From contig CM060842.1 of the NCBI GenBank assembly GCA_030762175.1, positions 46,953,001 to 47,017,000 on the forward strand: a DNA stretch of 64,000 nt. The letters run 5' to 3'. Shown here one piece after another: positions 39,001 through 54,000 of this stretch. A program made the translations under genes and the position numbers. This DNA comes from Metallyticus violacea. Its lineage: Eukaryota > Arthropoda > Insecta > Mantodea > Metallyticidae. Position 1 is the first letter of the stretch; every line of letters starts with the position of its first letter. The notes below the pieces were generated by a model, which saw only the letters and a list, made by a program, of their open reading frames with translations, did no database searches and had not been told where the DNA came from.

Positions 39001-42000
39001 ATGACCATTTGATAAAAGTTTGTGCTGTTGATTGAATTTTTGAATGCTTTCAGTAATTGATTTACTTTTGATGAGATATTTGTTGGTAGTAAGTCCTTAG
39101 CCAGTAGATTTGAAGTATGTGAGTTACAACCAGAATGCCATCATTTATGAACTCATGCTCATTTTTACCCTGCTGCTTACATTATCAGACACAGTATAAT
39201 AGATGTTTGTGTTATGTCATGTTTTTGCTATTTCAGATACTTTCTTCACTATATCGCATAATTTATTTCCTGTCTTTGACTCACCAGACAGATTGAAAGC
39301 CTCCAGAAATATACATTTTTGTTTTCCAGTACTGGAATTAACATTGTATATAATTGCGACAATATTCTTTCTATTATTGCATTCAGTTTAGCAACCATCA
39401 ATGAGTAAAATTGAATCAGGATTAGATTAACATGTGTTTTTTGAGATTCTTCTTTGTAAAATCATCAAGCAGGGTGTTTAAAAGATTTTTTTTGTTCAGG
39501 CAGGTGCAATTTCTGTAGCATGTTGTAAAAATACTTGCTTTCCACAACACTAAATGGAACGGTATAACAAATTATTTTTGAGGAAATCACTCAAATTTCA
39601 CAAGTTTTGTTCCACTTACTTGAACATGTTTCATAGGCTGTTGTTTTAGTCATCAGCATGGTCCCATATCAGCTTCCCAGTCTGGCATTAAGATGTCATT
39701 CTGTGGATTTTATGAGCTTTGTGTTGTTTGGAAGATCAAAATTAACTAAAAGTAAGTAAAGGATTAAGAGTGTGTAGTGCAACTAATCATACAATGATAT
39801 CAATTATAAATTTTCTTTGTTTTCATTTATGAATATATTTTCCCACACTGATAATTCTATGGGTTTTTGAAGAGGTGTTAAGAGTTTAGGTTCATTTTGG
39901 AATTTATGGTTTTTTTTGCCAGAAATGGTATGTTACTGCTGATTTTTCCATGTCTTAATATTTTTACATTTCTCATGTGTTCCTTAAACTGTAGTGTAAT
40001 GTTCTTTTTTTGTTTTGTTGCAGTCTTTGCAACTGATTTTCTAATTACCCGATTGTTTTCCTGGCAGAATTTTGTCTTTTGTTTTGGTTTATAGGAGGCT
40101 TTTTAAATTGCATTTGTTCACTGGAGTCAAAATAATGTTGGCATCTTTAAAAATCTTCTGAAAATTTTGGTGTGCCTATGGATGGAATGTAAATTTCTTC
40201 TGTCTCTCTCTCACGCATGCACACACACATAAATTAACAGCAATTATAATAGTAGAAAAGGATAAAACACTAAGAAAAGGTCACACTTGAGATCCCTATA
40301 TTTTGAACTCGTGGAGTCCTTCTATGGCAAGAAAACAAGCTCAAAATATAGCGATCTCAAGTGTGACCTTTTCTTAGTGTTTTATCCTTTTCTGCTATTA
40401 TCATTACTGTTAATTTGTTGCATTGTTAAGTGTTACTTAATTTTTATTTTTATTTTATATTATATTATATATATAAAATCTCCTTTGTAGCCTTTCAGTA
40501 TGGTGATGTCTTTTATTGTTTTTTGAATTTTTCTATTTTCTTCTTGTCCAGATCTGTTGTGTAGTTATTTTTATATATATGATTTTTTGTATTCTGTCTT
40601 GGTTTTTGGTAGATTTGTTAATCTGAACATCAGGCTATTGATTATTGCGAATTTATGTTGTTTTGGATTGTGGCTGTTGTTTTTTATGTAATTATCTGTA
40701 TGGGTATCTTTTCTGAATATGTAAAATTCCAGTATATTATCATTTTTTATTATTTTTATATCCAGGAAGGAATAAATGAAATGTTGGGGGGGGAAAAAAA
40801 GAAAAGAAAAGAAAGAAAGAAAGGAAGGAAGGAAGGAAGGGAGGGAGGGAGGAAGGAAGGAAGGAAGGAAGGAAGGAAGGAAGGAAGGAAGGAAGGAAGG
40901 AAGGAAGGAAGGAAGGAAGGAAGGAGGGAAGGAAGGAAGTAATGTTATCATCTTATTGTTCATCCAGATGAAATGCTGAAGGGTCATTTTACAGGGTGGC
41001 TAGCAATTGAATCCAAGTCAGTCCAGGAAATTGAAGTAAGTGTCAGTTTCTAGGTCCATCTGCACAGTATCTTTGACTGACAAAATGGGAACATGCTGAA
41101 AGTATTGGCTCTTGGATGCTTTTTCTACTGCATATTCTTATATGAGTTTTAAGGTATTCTTTTAATTTGTTTTTAAGAAAGAATCACTTATAGGTGCAAC
41201 ATTTACCTAAATTTTTATTTTCAGCTTTCACATGAACAAAAATAAGCTATGTGTAAAATTGTGAATTTGCCTGCCAACTTGATTCATTATTAGAAATTTT
41301 GTCACCAAAGAAAAAAAGTTATATTAATATTTGTTAAGATCTGCTAAGTCACTGAGACTATTCGGTTAAGGCAGCTTGTATTTATACCTTTCAGTTCTAA
41401 GAAAGAAGATTCTGAACTGTTCTCTTCTTTGACACTTTAAATTACTTCATTGTGCAAGCTTCTAGGGAAAAAAACCTTATTAAAAAGGTTCTGGGTTGTT
41501 TCAAAAATAGGTTGGGATTCTTTTTATTGTTTTTGAAGAGAAGGAAATGCTTGGATCAGTTGAGTCACTGCAATATGATTCTGGCTTGGTGATACAATTA
41601 CTGTTTACAGCATGATGTATCAATGGTCACCACTCGGTACACTTTCTTACATTAGAGTTCACACTCAACACTATGTGTTATGTAAGCTGTTAGCTGCAGT
41701 ATTTCAAGATCACCACCACATGCTAGTAGTGACTAGAGTTCTGCATCAATAGGCACCAACCAGGTCTTGAATGTAAAAAATGGACTGTGCAAAGATTAAA
41801 AATTGTTGAAAGTGATTACATATTTTACATTTAATTATGTTAATTACACATTATTTACAAGTATTTAACTGTATTATACATAGCTTTTTTATGCAAAAAG
41901 GCCTAAGCCTGATTACAGCCTATAGAACCTTAAATAAATATTAATAAATTAGATGAATTACAACCTGCATCTGAGCAGCTGCCTGCAGGAGCTTGATGCG

Positions 42001-45000
42001 GAAATGCACTGCTGAAGAACTGAGACTGCGTTCCATGTCCTGCTTCAGTGACTTCACATCGTCCCAAGTACAAGCCACCTGCAATCATTACTGAATTTAT
42101 AATGCCTTCAGTAAACTATCTGAACTCTCAGCAATGGTGAATATAAATGCAAAATTGTAACTTCTATCTGAATGTTACTCAAAATTTTGTAGAAGCCAAA
42201 TCTACATAAAATGTCAAATTGATTGAGCTATTGTCTAGTTATTGTACTTACGAAGCTGTTGACAATGGAGTGGTAATATATCCTAAACTTAGGAAAAATT
42301 ATTTCCCCAAACCTTACTTTTACTTATTTAATAATTTAAGTTGTTGTGTGTTCACTAATCTATGTTGTTATCCATTTTGACATAGTTTCAGTTTGAATAT
42401 TGAGTTCAGAGCAGTCTTAGTGCAGATTTTATTCAATCCACAGAGCTATATTAACATTATATAATTACAGAACCATATCAAAAGTAATGAACAACACATT
42501 ATTGATCGCTACAATAGCAAATTAGTAATTTGGTAGGTTGACACCATCTCTTGTGGTATCCTTGAGTGAAATATGAGACCAAATAGCCTTGCATCACATG
42601 ACCATGAGAATTCCTAACAAAATGGCTATCAACAATATTTCATACTGTCAGCAAACTGTCATTGAATTTCTAAAGGATGGAAGATATGCATTGCAGAAAT
42701 GTAATATAGATTTCAATGTGCACATGGAAATGTATATAAGGGAGCTTGCAATATCAAAATATGTATGAAACATTTAAAGATGGGAGCACAAGCATCCAAA
42801 ATCAGCCTTGTAGCAGCAAGAGCAATTTCTTCATGTAGCATGTGAGGAACTTACAAATTTTCATCACTCTTTATAGAAAAATGTTTAATTCCATATAATT
42901 TCAATATAAGAAATATATATAATATATGGACCATCTTGATATATAGATGTGAAATGTATACATTTTTTTCAGAAGGTTTTGCTTGGAGATTGAGAAACTG
43001 TAGTAGCTGTCCTACAATCAAACAACCTGTCAGCATTAGAACAAGGTTATGGGGTCAGGAGGTACATAAATCATTCATGCAGTTTTCGATAAATTTGTAG
43101 AAAGTCTCTAGACTTCATCTAACTGACTAGAGAGAGAAAGAGATGTTGTGTTTGCCACACTTAAAGAGTTTTTGAAGATTGCACATATTTAGTGGTCTCA
43201 ACTCCTCTAACTACTACTAAACAAAGAAAGGTTCTTTTATCAAAATAATGGTTTTAAGTCTTTAAGTTTTATTTGCAAGGTTTTCATCCAGTTAATGTAA
43301 ATTGTTGCAAGTGTCCAGTGATAGTCTTTTTTTATACATGCAATGACAACTGAATCATGTGAATGTGCAATGAAGAGCATTTTGAAAATCTTTTAGTGGT
43401 TTAAGCCCTGTGAGAAAAATAATTTATCTCTAATAGGCATCCAGCTCTTCTTCCTAGCTTGTATTAGCCAAAAAAAATTGGGAAATAAAATGGTGAAACT
43501 GCATTTTTCTGTGAATAAACATGTTGAAGTCCCATAGATTTGTGGCAGTATGTAGATAATTAAATTCTTTTTGGCCATATTTGGTGTTCTGAGCCCAAAA
43601 ATACTTGAATTCTGAAAGTATTACTAATTTAAATAATTAAGACGATGTATTAAAATTAAAAATAAATGCAATGTGGGAAATTAACTAGTTCTATTATATT
43701 TACTTATTAATTATTGAGAGAAATATTTTAAAATTTATTTGTTTTAATTTGGGCTCATAATGAATTTTCCTACACATAAAAAAAAAAACATTGGGATTTT
43801 TACTGTGTAACAGTCACCCCCAAATGACCTCTGTTGAGCCGGAAAGTTGATGAGATAACTAACATAGACATGTGACTGTGGTGAAATAGAGAGAATGCTG
43901 AATAGGGCACAATGTGGTTCAGGAGATGACTGAATGTTTAGGCAATTATAAAACTTGTGTTTGTTAGGTCTGTGCATATTGTCCAATATACCACAAAATT
44001 CATTTCTAAACCTCATCTCAGAATTGTTTCATAGTATCAAAATGAAGGAGATGGTATTTTGCTCAGTATCATAACATGTGAAGAAATCTGTGAAGTGGAA
44101 GAGATGAATTCTACCACAAAATAAATAAATTAATAATTGAAAAAAAATAAATAAAATGGACATTGACATTGGATGTAAAAGTTATGAGCACTCTTCTGGG
44201 ATGAAAAGGCATGTATTTTGACTGATTTTCTGGAACTTTAGCAAACCATAAATACTTCTTAATATGCACAGACATTGTACAAGCTATGTCGTGTATTGTG
44301 CAATAAAAATAATTGTAGAAAAATCATTCCCCAGTATGACAATACTTAGTTCCACTTCTCTTGCTTCATGTTGAAAAAATTTAAGAAGTGGGAGGCTCTT
44401 CCAGACCCCCCTCCTATATCTTTGCTTTGGTACCCTCAGCCTACAATTTTTATGGATTTGCAAAATATCAAATAAGAGGTCAATGTTATAAGACGACAAG
44501 GAAAATTCAGAATAGGGGGGGGGAAATGTAGTTTAAGATACTGTATTTGGCTTTTCAGCAATATAATACAATGATTTATAAAAAATTGTTGCTCATTATT
44601 TTTGGCAAGTCCCTTGTGTATGTTCTGGCTGCACACAACTGAAAGTTACCAGTTTTGAGCTACAGTTAATAATGCACATATTACACGTCTGATTGAAAAT
44701 TAAAATTATAAATAAAACTCCAATTGTGAAAGCACAAAAATGGGCTGATGTAGAACATTTTGAAAAAAATTTGCACTGTACAAAGTTCTCAGATTGTCTT
44801 GCAACTTAAGGTCTTTTGTTATTCTGTCATTTTCCAATGATGCAATTCTTGTAATAAATAATCCAGATTTTGCTTATAGCTTTCCTCCATAACTTTATGG
44901 TTCATATGTGTACAAAATTAAAAATTCGTTACCTTCATGAACCAATGGAAATCATTGTAAATACAACTGGGGTAGGTCTCATCCACCTCTATCACAGGCA

Positions 45001-48000
45001 GAAAGTCTTCATTTGTTACCAGAACTTTGTCTTCATGATAAAGCAGACAAGCCAAAAACACTCCCCTGTCAAGAATACAAAGTAATGTATCATCATATTT
45101 TGATTAATCTCTGAAATTAAGCTATATTATAGCTATATTATAGTTACGAATTAACAGGAATTTTTAATTAATTAAAACTTTTTAAAAAGTTGTCCTTTTT
45201 CAAAAATTATACATGGAACTAACACAGTGAAGCTAATATTATAAAATCAGTTGAATATATCATCTACACACTCTTTATGCTTCACTTACTTTTTGAAGTA
45301 CAGAAGTCTTCAAAACCGGTTCTGTACTTCAAAAAGTAAGTGAAGTATAAAGAGTGTGTAGATGGCATATTCAAATGGTTTTGTATTATTTTAGGAATTT
45401 TCAAGTTGAAAGGAGCAGGTGGAAAGATCAAAAGAGATAAGTCCAATGTGTGAAGCAAAAGATAATATCTTACATAGATTATTAGAATGTAAAGAACTAG
45501 ATTATTGAGAAATAAATGGCTTTTAGTGTAATGAAATAATCTTCCAACAGAAATAGTTGGGAATAATATAAAAGATCTGAGAAGCAATGTAAAGAAAAAG
45601 AAAGTATTTAGGGAAAGTAAGGAAAAAATGGTTGAGGGAATCAATAAACAAATTACAGAAATGAAATGTGCAGACAATTATTAGAAATGACAGTTTTATT
45701 ATATGGATGAATCCAATGTCATGGTAACCACAGTATTGTGGATATTGGATCAATAAGAAAATCAGAAACTAAATATAAGTGAGATAATTATTAGTAGAAA
45801 AATTTATAATTAATGAATACAAAATTGTATGGGGTTATAGGTATGGTATTGGCTCTTCTTTTCTGAAGAGGCAGGATACCAATATGAGTAGTTGGGAATG
45901 GAGTTAGTGTCTTCAGGAAATATGAAAAGACCATGGTTCTGCTTTCAATGTGCAGAAAAGATGTTTTAATATATATTTAAACTCAGTAAACTTTGTAATT
46001 CTATATTTGTCAGCTAACCATTGACTGCTGTATAATTTGTTATGCTTTGGGGATGTATATTCTGCTTTGCTGGAGGTGTGATGAACTTAAAGTTTATGTT
46101 TTCATCCCCAGAGGTGTCGAAGTTTATGTGAAGTTTGACTCAATCATGCAATGATCTTCATCATATGATTAGTTTCACTGTACAAGTTCCAATTAGCATG
46201 TTAAGATACAATAATTTATCTTAATGCTGCCAAACTGTTTACCTAAAAGTATGAAAAAATCAACAATGGACAAACCTGCGCAGGTTTTTCTGGAATTTTG
46301 AAGCAACTGTGAAAAGCTGCTTTATTGCAGTCTTCTTACTGCGCTGATTGCGCCGCTGGACATTAGGTGTCTCTTGTGCATTAATGGTTGTGGTCTCCTT
46401 AATTTCTGCTGCACACTCAGGTCTTGAGCGGCGGATTTCAGAAAAGAGATCGTCTAAAAGACGTAATCTACCCATATACCTTGGTTCCCTTCCTTCCAAG
46501 TCTCTCCAACCTTAACAATGAACATATATTGATTGAAAATAAATCAAGCATGAAAAATATATTTTCATGCTTTCCCTGAGCTTGTTAAATAATACAAACA
46601 GAATTTTAGCATATGTTTGGTTATTCAATAATCATAATGTAAATATTTGAGAATTACTTACAGATTCAAACATTGGAAAAGAATTAAATTTTGGATCAAT
46701 TCTGAGTAAATTTACATTCCCCAAAAATATAATTAAAGCACAAGTTGACTGCTCCATAATAACTACTGTCATTTATATTATTTTATTCTTTTTTGATATG
46801 TTCTGAATATCTTCTGTGTAGTATTACATGAGCATGGAGTGTACATTTTTTTTTAAACTTTAATATTATGCAGGACTATCAGATTTTTAGGCAAAGGGAT
46901 GCTAGTATATATTTTACTAAGGACAAATATCACTGTGGATTTTATGAATAGAAAAAAAATATTATCTGTAGTACTATCAAAGATTGCAAATGGAATTTGG
47001 AAGCAACTTCACTTTTTGATCCAACTCTGAATAAAAAAAAATATCACATATGCCATTATTTTTAGTCTGATGCAAAATTTTCTGGAAAAATAAATATATG
47101 GCTCCCTTGTCAAGCAAAACTAAACTGTTATTTGGTCAATTTATATTTATTACAAAGAAATTATTTGTTTTCCCTTCCAGAAAAGCAGGTTTAAGTGTGG
47201 GTTCCAAATATAAGTAAAAACTTGATCCAGCTTTCAAGCTATGTGTTTGCTTACTAGATGGCACTACAGATGCAGGTGTAGAGAGTCTAAAGTGCCCATA
47301 TCCTTTAAGATTGCCACAGGCAACCCTGAAGTAATATCGACAACCTTGCGTCAGGTCACTGATATTGCACTCCAGCTGCTTCATGTTGAGAATTTCCCGT
47401 TCTCCTTCAAGAGGACTGAAGCTCTCATTGCTGCTCCACTGCACTGCAACATGAAAGCTATCATAGTTACATATTTCTATATTCAGTAATATGTAATACA
47501 ATATTACTCTTACAAGTACAATAGTACAATAGTCATAGCCATCAAATAAATTTATTGAAAACTGAATCACTAAATTACCTTTGAATTTTGTGCATATTGC
47601 AGAATCTTGTTGTTCTGGTTCCTGAAAGCGCACTGTTACTGAGTTTGTACCTGTTACATCTACAGCAACTAGAAATGGCACATCCGGAGGCCCTATAAAC
47701 AAACATCAAGTATATAAATTCTACAGAGAGATCATATTGGGTCTATAAATAGATAAAACAAAAACGTAATGTAAAACAATTTGGTTTAAATGCCATTCTT
47801 TTATTGTTATTCTTTTACTTTGCCCTACAGGAGTATATACTATATTGAGAGATCTTTGAGGGCATATAGATAGATAAAACAAAGACACAATGTAAAATAT
47901 TGTGATAGAGATGTAATTCTTTTATTTTTTTATTTACTTTGACAAGATCTATTATAAATGGTCATGACAGTGGGAGGAAGAAGAAGAAGAAGAAGAAGAA

Positions 48001-51000
48001 GGAGGAGGAGGAGGAGAAGAAGAAACTCACAACAATAATATCCTACACGAGGTCATTCAGTGCAAGGAATTAAATTCCGCGATATGTGCAAGAAAACAGG
48101 AAATAAAGGAAACAGACCAATAAATGCACCAAACATTAAATTATTTTTCACATGTTGCAGTGTCAAATAAAATTATTCTATCACTCCAAGCCATCAGCTA
48201 ATACATCCATAAAATGTTTTGGTGTAAATAGCTAATCGAGAAGTGAAGTAAAAAAGTGACAATATTCAATACATGCTGAACAATCAGAGGAGCAACACAA
48301 TACAGGCCAAGCTAGAGGAGGATCACCCTTAAACAAGTGACCACAGCTAAATGATCAGTGGCCTATGCATAAACAAGTCAATACTAGTTTTTTTTAATTT
48401 TTAAAAAAATTGCCTTTTTTTAAAATTATATATGGAACTAACACAGTGAAGCTCATATTATAGGGCTGAGAATGAAGATGATGTGTCTTCAAAATTGGTT
48501 CCATACTTCAAAAAGTAAGTGAAGCATAATACTATGGTTTTCTGGACAATATGATTAATCATCATCACCACCACTCCACTTAAGACACCCAAAAAGCACT
48601 TTTGAAAGAAAAAAAAATGGTTTACTTAAAGTTTAAAAAAATGGGCTTTAGTGCCTTTCTTGAAGTCATAAATTTATATCTTGAAGATATAAATTCTGAC
48701 TATAACTTTCTACACCTAGTACATTCTTCATGGTGTGTATTACAGAGTAAGGTCTTTATACCTTTTCCCATGAAGATTTGAAATTTACATACTTCATTAA
48801 TTAGGCTTATTTTTCCCTTCTTAAAAATTATTGATAAGGTCTATTTTTGTATACCAGAAAATTTGAGTCTAGCTATTTATAATGGATTGAGAATTGCAAT
48901 GAAAATAGGAATGGAGGTTTAAAAAGACAGGCTAATAAGCTCAAAATGAGAAACTATCTAAATAGAACAATTTTAAATGTTAATTACAAAATACATTCTT
49001 ATAAGTGGAAATAGGAACATAATTGTTCTAAAATTTAATAAAATAAAATTACTTTATATGAGAAATAAAAGGGAAAAAGAATGATAACAATAGTAAAATA
49101 GCACTCACGAGCTTGATCAAATCCAAGTAACATCTTTTTAAGTCCTTTAACGCGACGCTCCCATAGCAACAGTTGTTTATCCACACTAGCATCACTTCCT
49201 CCTCCACAACTTGTAACTGCCACTGATGCCATACTGCTACCAATGACACTCAGCGTTGACGATGAGGAACGATTGTTAATGTTGTTGTGAAGTGTATGGT
49301 GTTCTTCATTATTATTATTGTTGTTATTGCAAGTGGTTTCTTCAAGAGGTAACATCCCCATGCTCCCTCCCAACTCTTTCACACGTTGTTCTGCAGCAGC
49401 TAACAGTTGCTTCAGGTGAGTTCCCAAAGACTCAGGGCTTTTGACTGTAAAGAATTAACATGGAGTTAAAATGAACAAACAGTGAAAATGCTTTGCAAAA
49501 GAAAATTTCCATATATGTTATATGTGATTTAAAAGAAAATATCATAACTATTCTATGAAAAATGATATATGAACAAAATGTATAAAAGAGGGAACTGATT
49601 ATGCTGAAAGAATTATTTTTCTGGCAGTAGTGTACTATAATGCAAACTCCTCATTATTTAATTTTTTTTTGTAAAAACTCAGATATGTGTTATCATTCTC
49701 TTAAAATTTTGTTTTTTCAGTCCTGAAACAAATTTCATGATAGTGTTAGTCTTAAACCAAACAAGAGCTACTACATTAACAAACCAAAAAAATATGCTAT
49801 CATCTTTTGATTTTAGCCTAATAATGGCAAAGTACAAATGTAATATTCAGTGATTTTTCTTTCCTGACGTATAGCATTCTGTCAATAACTTACATTGGTT
49901 ACCCTCTTGTGCTCCAAATGCAACTAACATTTTTGCTAATTGTTTATTGTTGCTCAGTACAGCCACATCCAATAGTGACAGGCCATCGCTGTTTACACTG
50001 TAACAAAGGAAGTACAAACTGTTTAGCAGACAGCTAATCATACCATGTTTTTCTCAACTAGAAAAAATGAAATACTATAAACGTATTATAATAAGCAACA
50101 AAAATTATAGATACCACCAATTATATCAACAAAATCAAGAATAGCATCCTGATGTATTGTTAAGAGAGATCAACAAAAAGTTATAATAGTTTGAATAAAA
50201 TCAACAGTACAAAATTAGGCACTATTCTGTTGTTCCAATCATTTTTATTTTCTAAAAAAATGAATTCATTGCTTTAGTTTGTTTACTTTTTTCAAAAGGT
50301 ATAGAGGAGCCATTGAAATCAGCAGTCAATAACAGTTAACAATGTATCAAATAATAACAAGCAAATAGTGCATTATTATGGACTCTCCAATTAAAATGTC
50401 TAAAGATACTTTCTCTAGTATTCTCTTTTTACATTCAGAATTTTTAAACAAGCATCATTTAAAAATTAAGTTTTGCTATAGATGTTTAAATCTTTTCATC
50501 TCTCTTATAAATAAGAATAATTTCTCTGACCTGGAGAGGTACATGTAATATCAAAAATAATGCTTTCTTCAATAGCATTTTATTCTAACATTATGGAACA
50601 AGTTAAATTTATAAGTGTTAGGGAAGAAAATGTCCTAATGATAATAATAAAAGTATGTGGTACTACCTCTATATCTTGTTCAACAAAGAGAATCACAAAG
50701 AAAATAATACATAAAAACTAAACAATTTTAAAATACTTTCATCCTTTAAATGAACTATTTACAGTTCCTTACTGCTAAATTGTAAAAATGCATTGGAACA
50801 TATTACATTTTATTAATTTTAACACAGTGACAAAGAATAATAGCAAAATAAGGGAAACAGAAACAGTATTAAGTAAGTCTCTTTTGTATGCTGCTAAAAA
50901 CTTATTCAAAAAGAAATTTACTGTCACAAAACTCTAGCTATAAGCACATCAACAATAAGCCTTATTTAATTCATTGTAACTAAAATACTTTGAGGGGGTT

Positions 51001-54000
51001 TCTCAACCTTTAGTATCCCAGTTGGAAATCTGACTCAAAATGTTCTTGTTCTTTTATGTTAGAACTGTTTATATTTGAAATGGTAAAATGCAACTTGTTG
51101 CTCTAGTGTGTATGGAAGAATTGTAAGAAGTACAGAAGCATTTATTCGTATTCCAAGTCAAGGACAATATTAAATTTCATCATCATCATCATCATCAACT
51201 TGTGACTTCTTCAGCTTGGAAACACAATGCCATGGTTGTTAAGGCACAGACTCATGAGCGGGAGGTCTGGGGTTCAAATCCCATCAGGACCAACCTCTCT
51301 GACAGGTTTTTTTCAGGTTTTCCTCAGTCCTCATAAATGGCAAATACTGGGGAGGTACCCTAAACTTAAGCCTGGAATGTTTCCTTCCTTAAAAAAAATA
51401 TCCTTTCCTAATTTATCAAATTTATCATATCATCTCATGCATCATCAGTGCCCATCACTTGTGGTGCCTCAGTATTAGAAACAGGTGTTAAATACCATTA
51501 AAAAAAGTTTGGAAACAAAAGATATACCTATATACAGATAAATAAATGTTTATTTTCTGTCAAAAGACTTGATCATACGAATTTCTGACATTATCAAGGG
51601 CTAATTACAATGTTTATTTCCTAATACAGTTTATTACATACTCATATACCCACTACATGAAATATTTTAATAAGACTAAGGTTTACAGATACAAATACAC
51701 CAACAGTAATCAAAGGTTATGAAAGGGATTGATTAAACTCTTGTTATGTATGTTTTCTGTCATCATTAGAGCCCAAATTTTATGTATTACATATTTTAAT
51801 GCTACATATTTATGAACAAAGAAAAGGTAACAGTTTATGAGATACACAAGCAGGAAGTTTTTCAATAACTTTAATTTTATATTATTTTAATTATATATAT
51901 ATTACATATGAGTTATTTCTCATCGAAATACTTAATTTTTATGTTACTAATTGAAAATCAGAGGGATTTTGTTGCCACCAACAAAGACTTCTTTCAAATA
52001 TTCCCTTTTATTTTTCTCAAAGTACATCAGAATTTTTTCTAGTCAATTGTCAAACCAGACACATCTTCCTGCTGAAGTTAAAAACTTGGATTTGTATTGA
52101 CAGTGTTTTGTCAACAGATAAAGGCTTATATGAATTTGGTGTATTTTACTTGCCTGACTCATGGTTTGCAATAGACAGAGATCATTTCCAAGAAGAAAAT
52201 TAACTGTTATCGGGTGTGATCATGCACAATGTTATAGGCAACAACTACTTGTATCTCTGCCTGCACAGCCTGTGGTTACAATGTGTATTAAAGCTGTGTG
52301 GTTACAATGTGTATTAAAGCTGTGAAGTCAAATGGAGAACTTTTCTTATGATTCCGCAAAATCCATGTAAGCAGTTCCAAAGCGATCAGTTCAGTTTCAT
52401 ACATTACATGGCATTTCAGTTGCTTTCCTGATATTATCAGGAAACTGGAGACTTCAGATAGGCCTTTTCAAGAAGCCATGGAAATAATGGAAGATGCAAT
52501 TCAGAAGTTTATTGTTATATCATTGAGGTGGAAGATGTAGAAATGTAAGAAATCCCAGATATACTTTGTATTGCATATTTAATGATGATACCATAGAATT
52601 GCCAAAGGATATATTGGTAACACAGTTCCTCTGTATAAATATATACAGGTAACATCTTACAATGCCGTGTTATCTTTCCCTGTGTATAAAAATATTATGT
52701 GCATTACATTAGAATATTTGGAAAAATGTTTGTTAAAGCATTCTTTTGCAACATAAATGGGTGAACGTTGTTTTTCAGCACCTTTTCATTCATTCCTATA
52801 GCAGAATTAAATGCACCCAAGCCTGTGGTGCCTCAGTAGTTAAATCGGGCATTAAACACCATAAAAAAGTGCCCCAAATCGTCTGTTTTATGGTTTTATA
52901 ATGCACGCGGGTTGATTGTAGGATTGAAACAGCTAGAGTCTAAGAAGAGTATATGTTCGTGTAACGGGAAATTGAAAACAGGCCGGAAATGTTCCGAAAT
53001 TCCGCGAAAGGAACTATTTGCGGCGATTTCATTTTGCCTCACGGCCTGTGTAGTAATGGGTGCGAGAGACATTTTTCTTTGTGTGCAAGGCAATTAATTA
53101 CCTGCACTGTTATATATGTGGACATTTTGCAAATTATGTTCTTTATGTTTTTAAACGCACTTGATGTTGTAATTTCGTCCATTACGAGTAATAATGTTGT
53201 GGGAAACGCAGGAGGTTGGCCAGTAGCGCAGTAAACAATCGTATATCAAATTATGGACAGAACGAGGGCTAAGCGTAAGATTAGAAGGCAGTATGGAACT
53301 TCACGCTTTATCTTCACGAATTACTGAGGAAAAATTAATTCAAATATACGAATGTATTTGCACCATTTATCACATGCATTGCCAGTATCTATAAAGCCGA
53401 TTAACTTTTTTGCACCTTTTCAGTGCAATCGCTGCGTGTGGGGGAGGTCCTTTAGGAGCCACCAAATATATTACCAAAGAGCATTGGTCCACTGAACAGC
53501 GATCTACGGTGTTTGTATTTAGCGATTTTCTGTTTGTGTGCGTTTGCATGTGTTTGTGTCTGCTTCCATGGGTTTTCAGCATCGATAATGATCTTGTGCG
53601 ATTGTGCTCGGTCACACTACCGCTATATAATTTTAAAAAATGTGTGTTTTGACTTCGGTGGCTCTTCATACGTAATCCGCAGACCCCTTGGTGTTACCTC
53701 TGGATGGGGGGGAGGGGGAGGAAAAAAAGTAGTTGGGTGCGCTATATTGAAAGATTGCGTAAATGATTACCAATTATTGTGGTTTTACATGTACGAATTT
53801 CTGTTTTACTACTAGCTGTAATTTGAAGCAAATTAAAAAGGAAACCTTTAGCTAATTTTGCTCTTTTAGGCTTGAGGCTATTTTACGTGCCGTAAATATC
53901 GACACTTTAGACAGTCGTATTCCTGCACTTTCTAGTTTCTGGTTAATGGATTTAGTTGCATAGTAGCATTCCTATGTAACCATTACAGTTTCATGGCTGT

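Noticed and set aside
40571..40987. Open frames with Pro/Ser/Leu or Gly/Arg/Lys repeats
   Set aside because: They are translations of the GGAA microsatellite on both strands; only the PLE part at the end is meaningful.
45283..45360. Hammerhead-like motif in the 45-kb foldback
   Set aside because: The ACCGGT palindrome and half of stem II remain, but the CTGAAGA block and the other stem strand are gone.
51213..51300. Possible functional tRNA gene
   Set aside because: Only A-box/B-box similarity; acceptor stems do not pair and the sequence continues into a SINE body.
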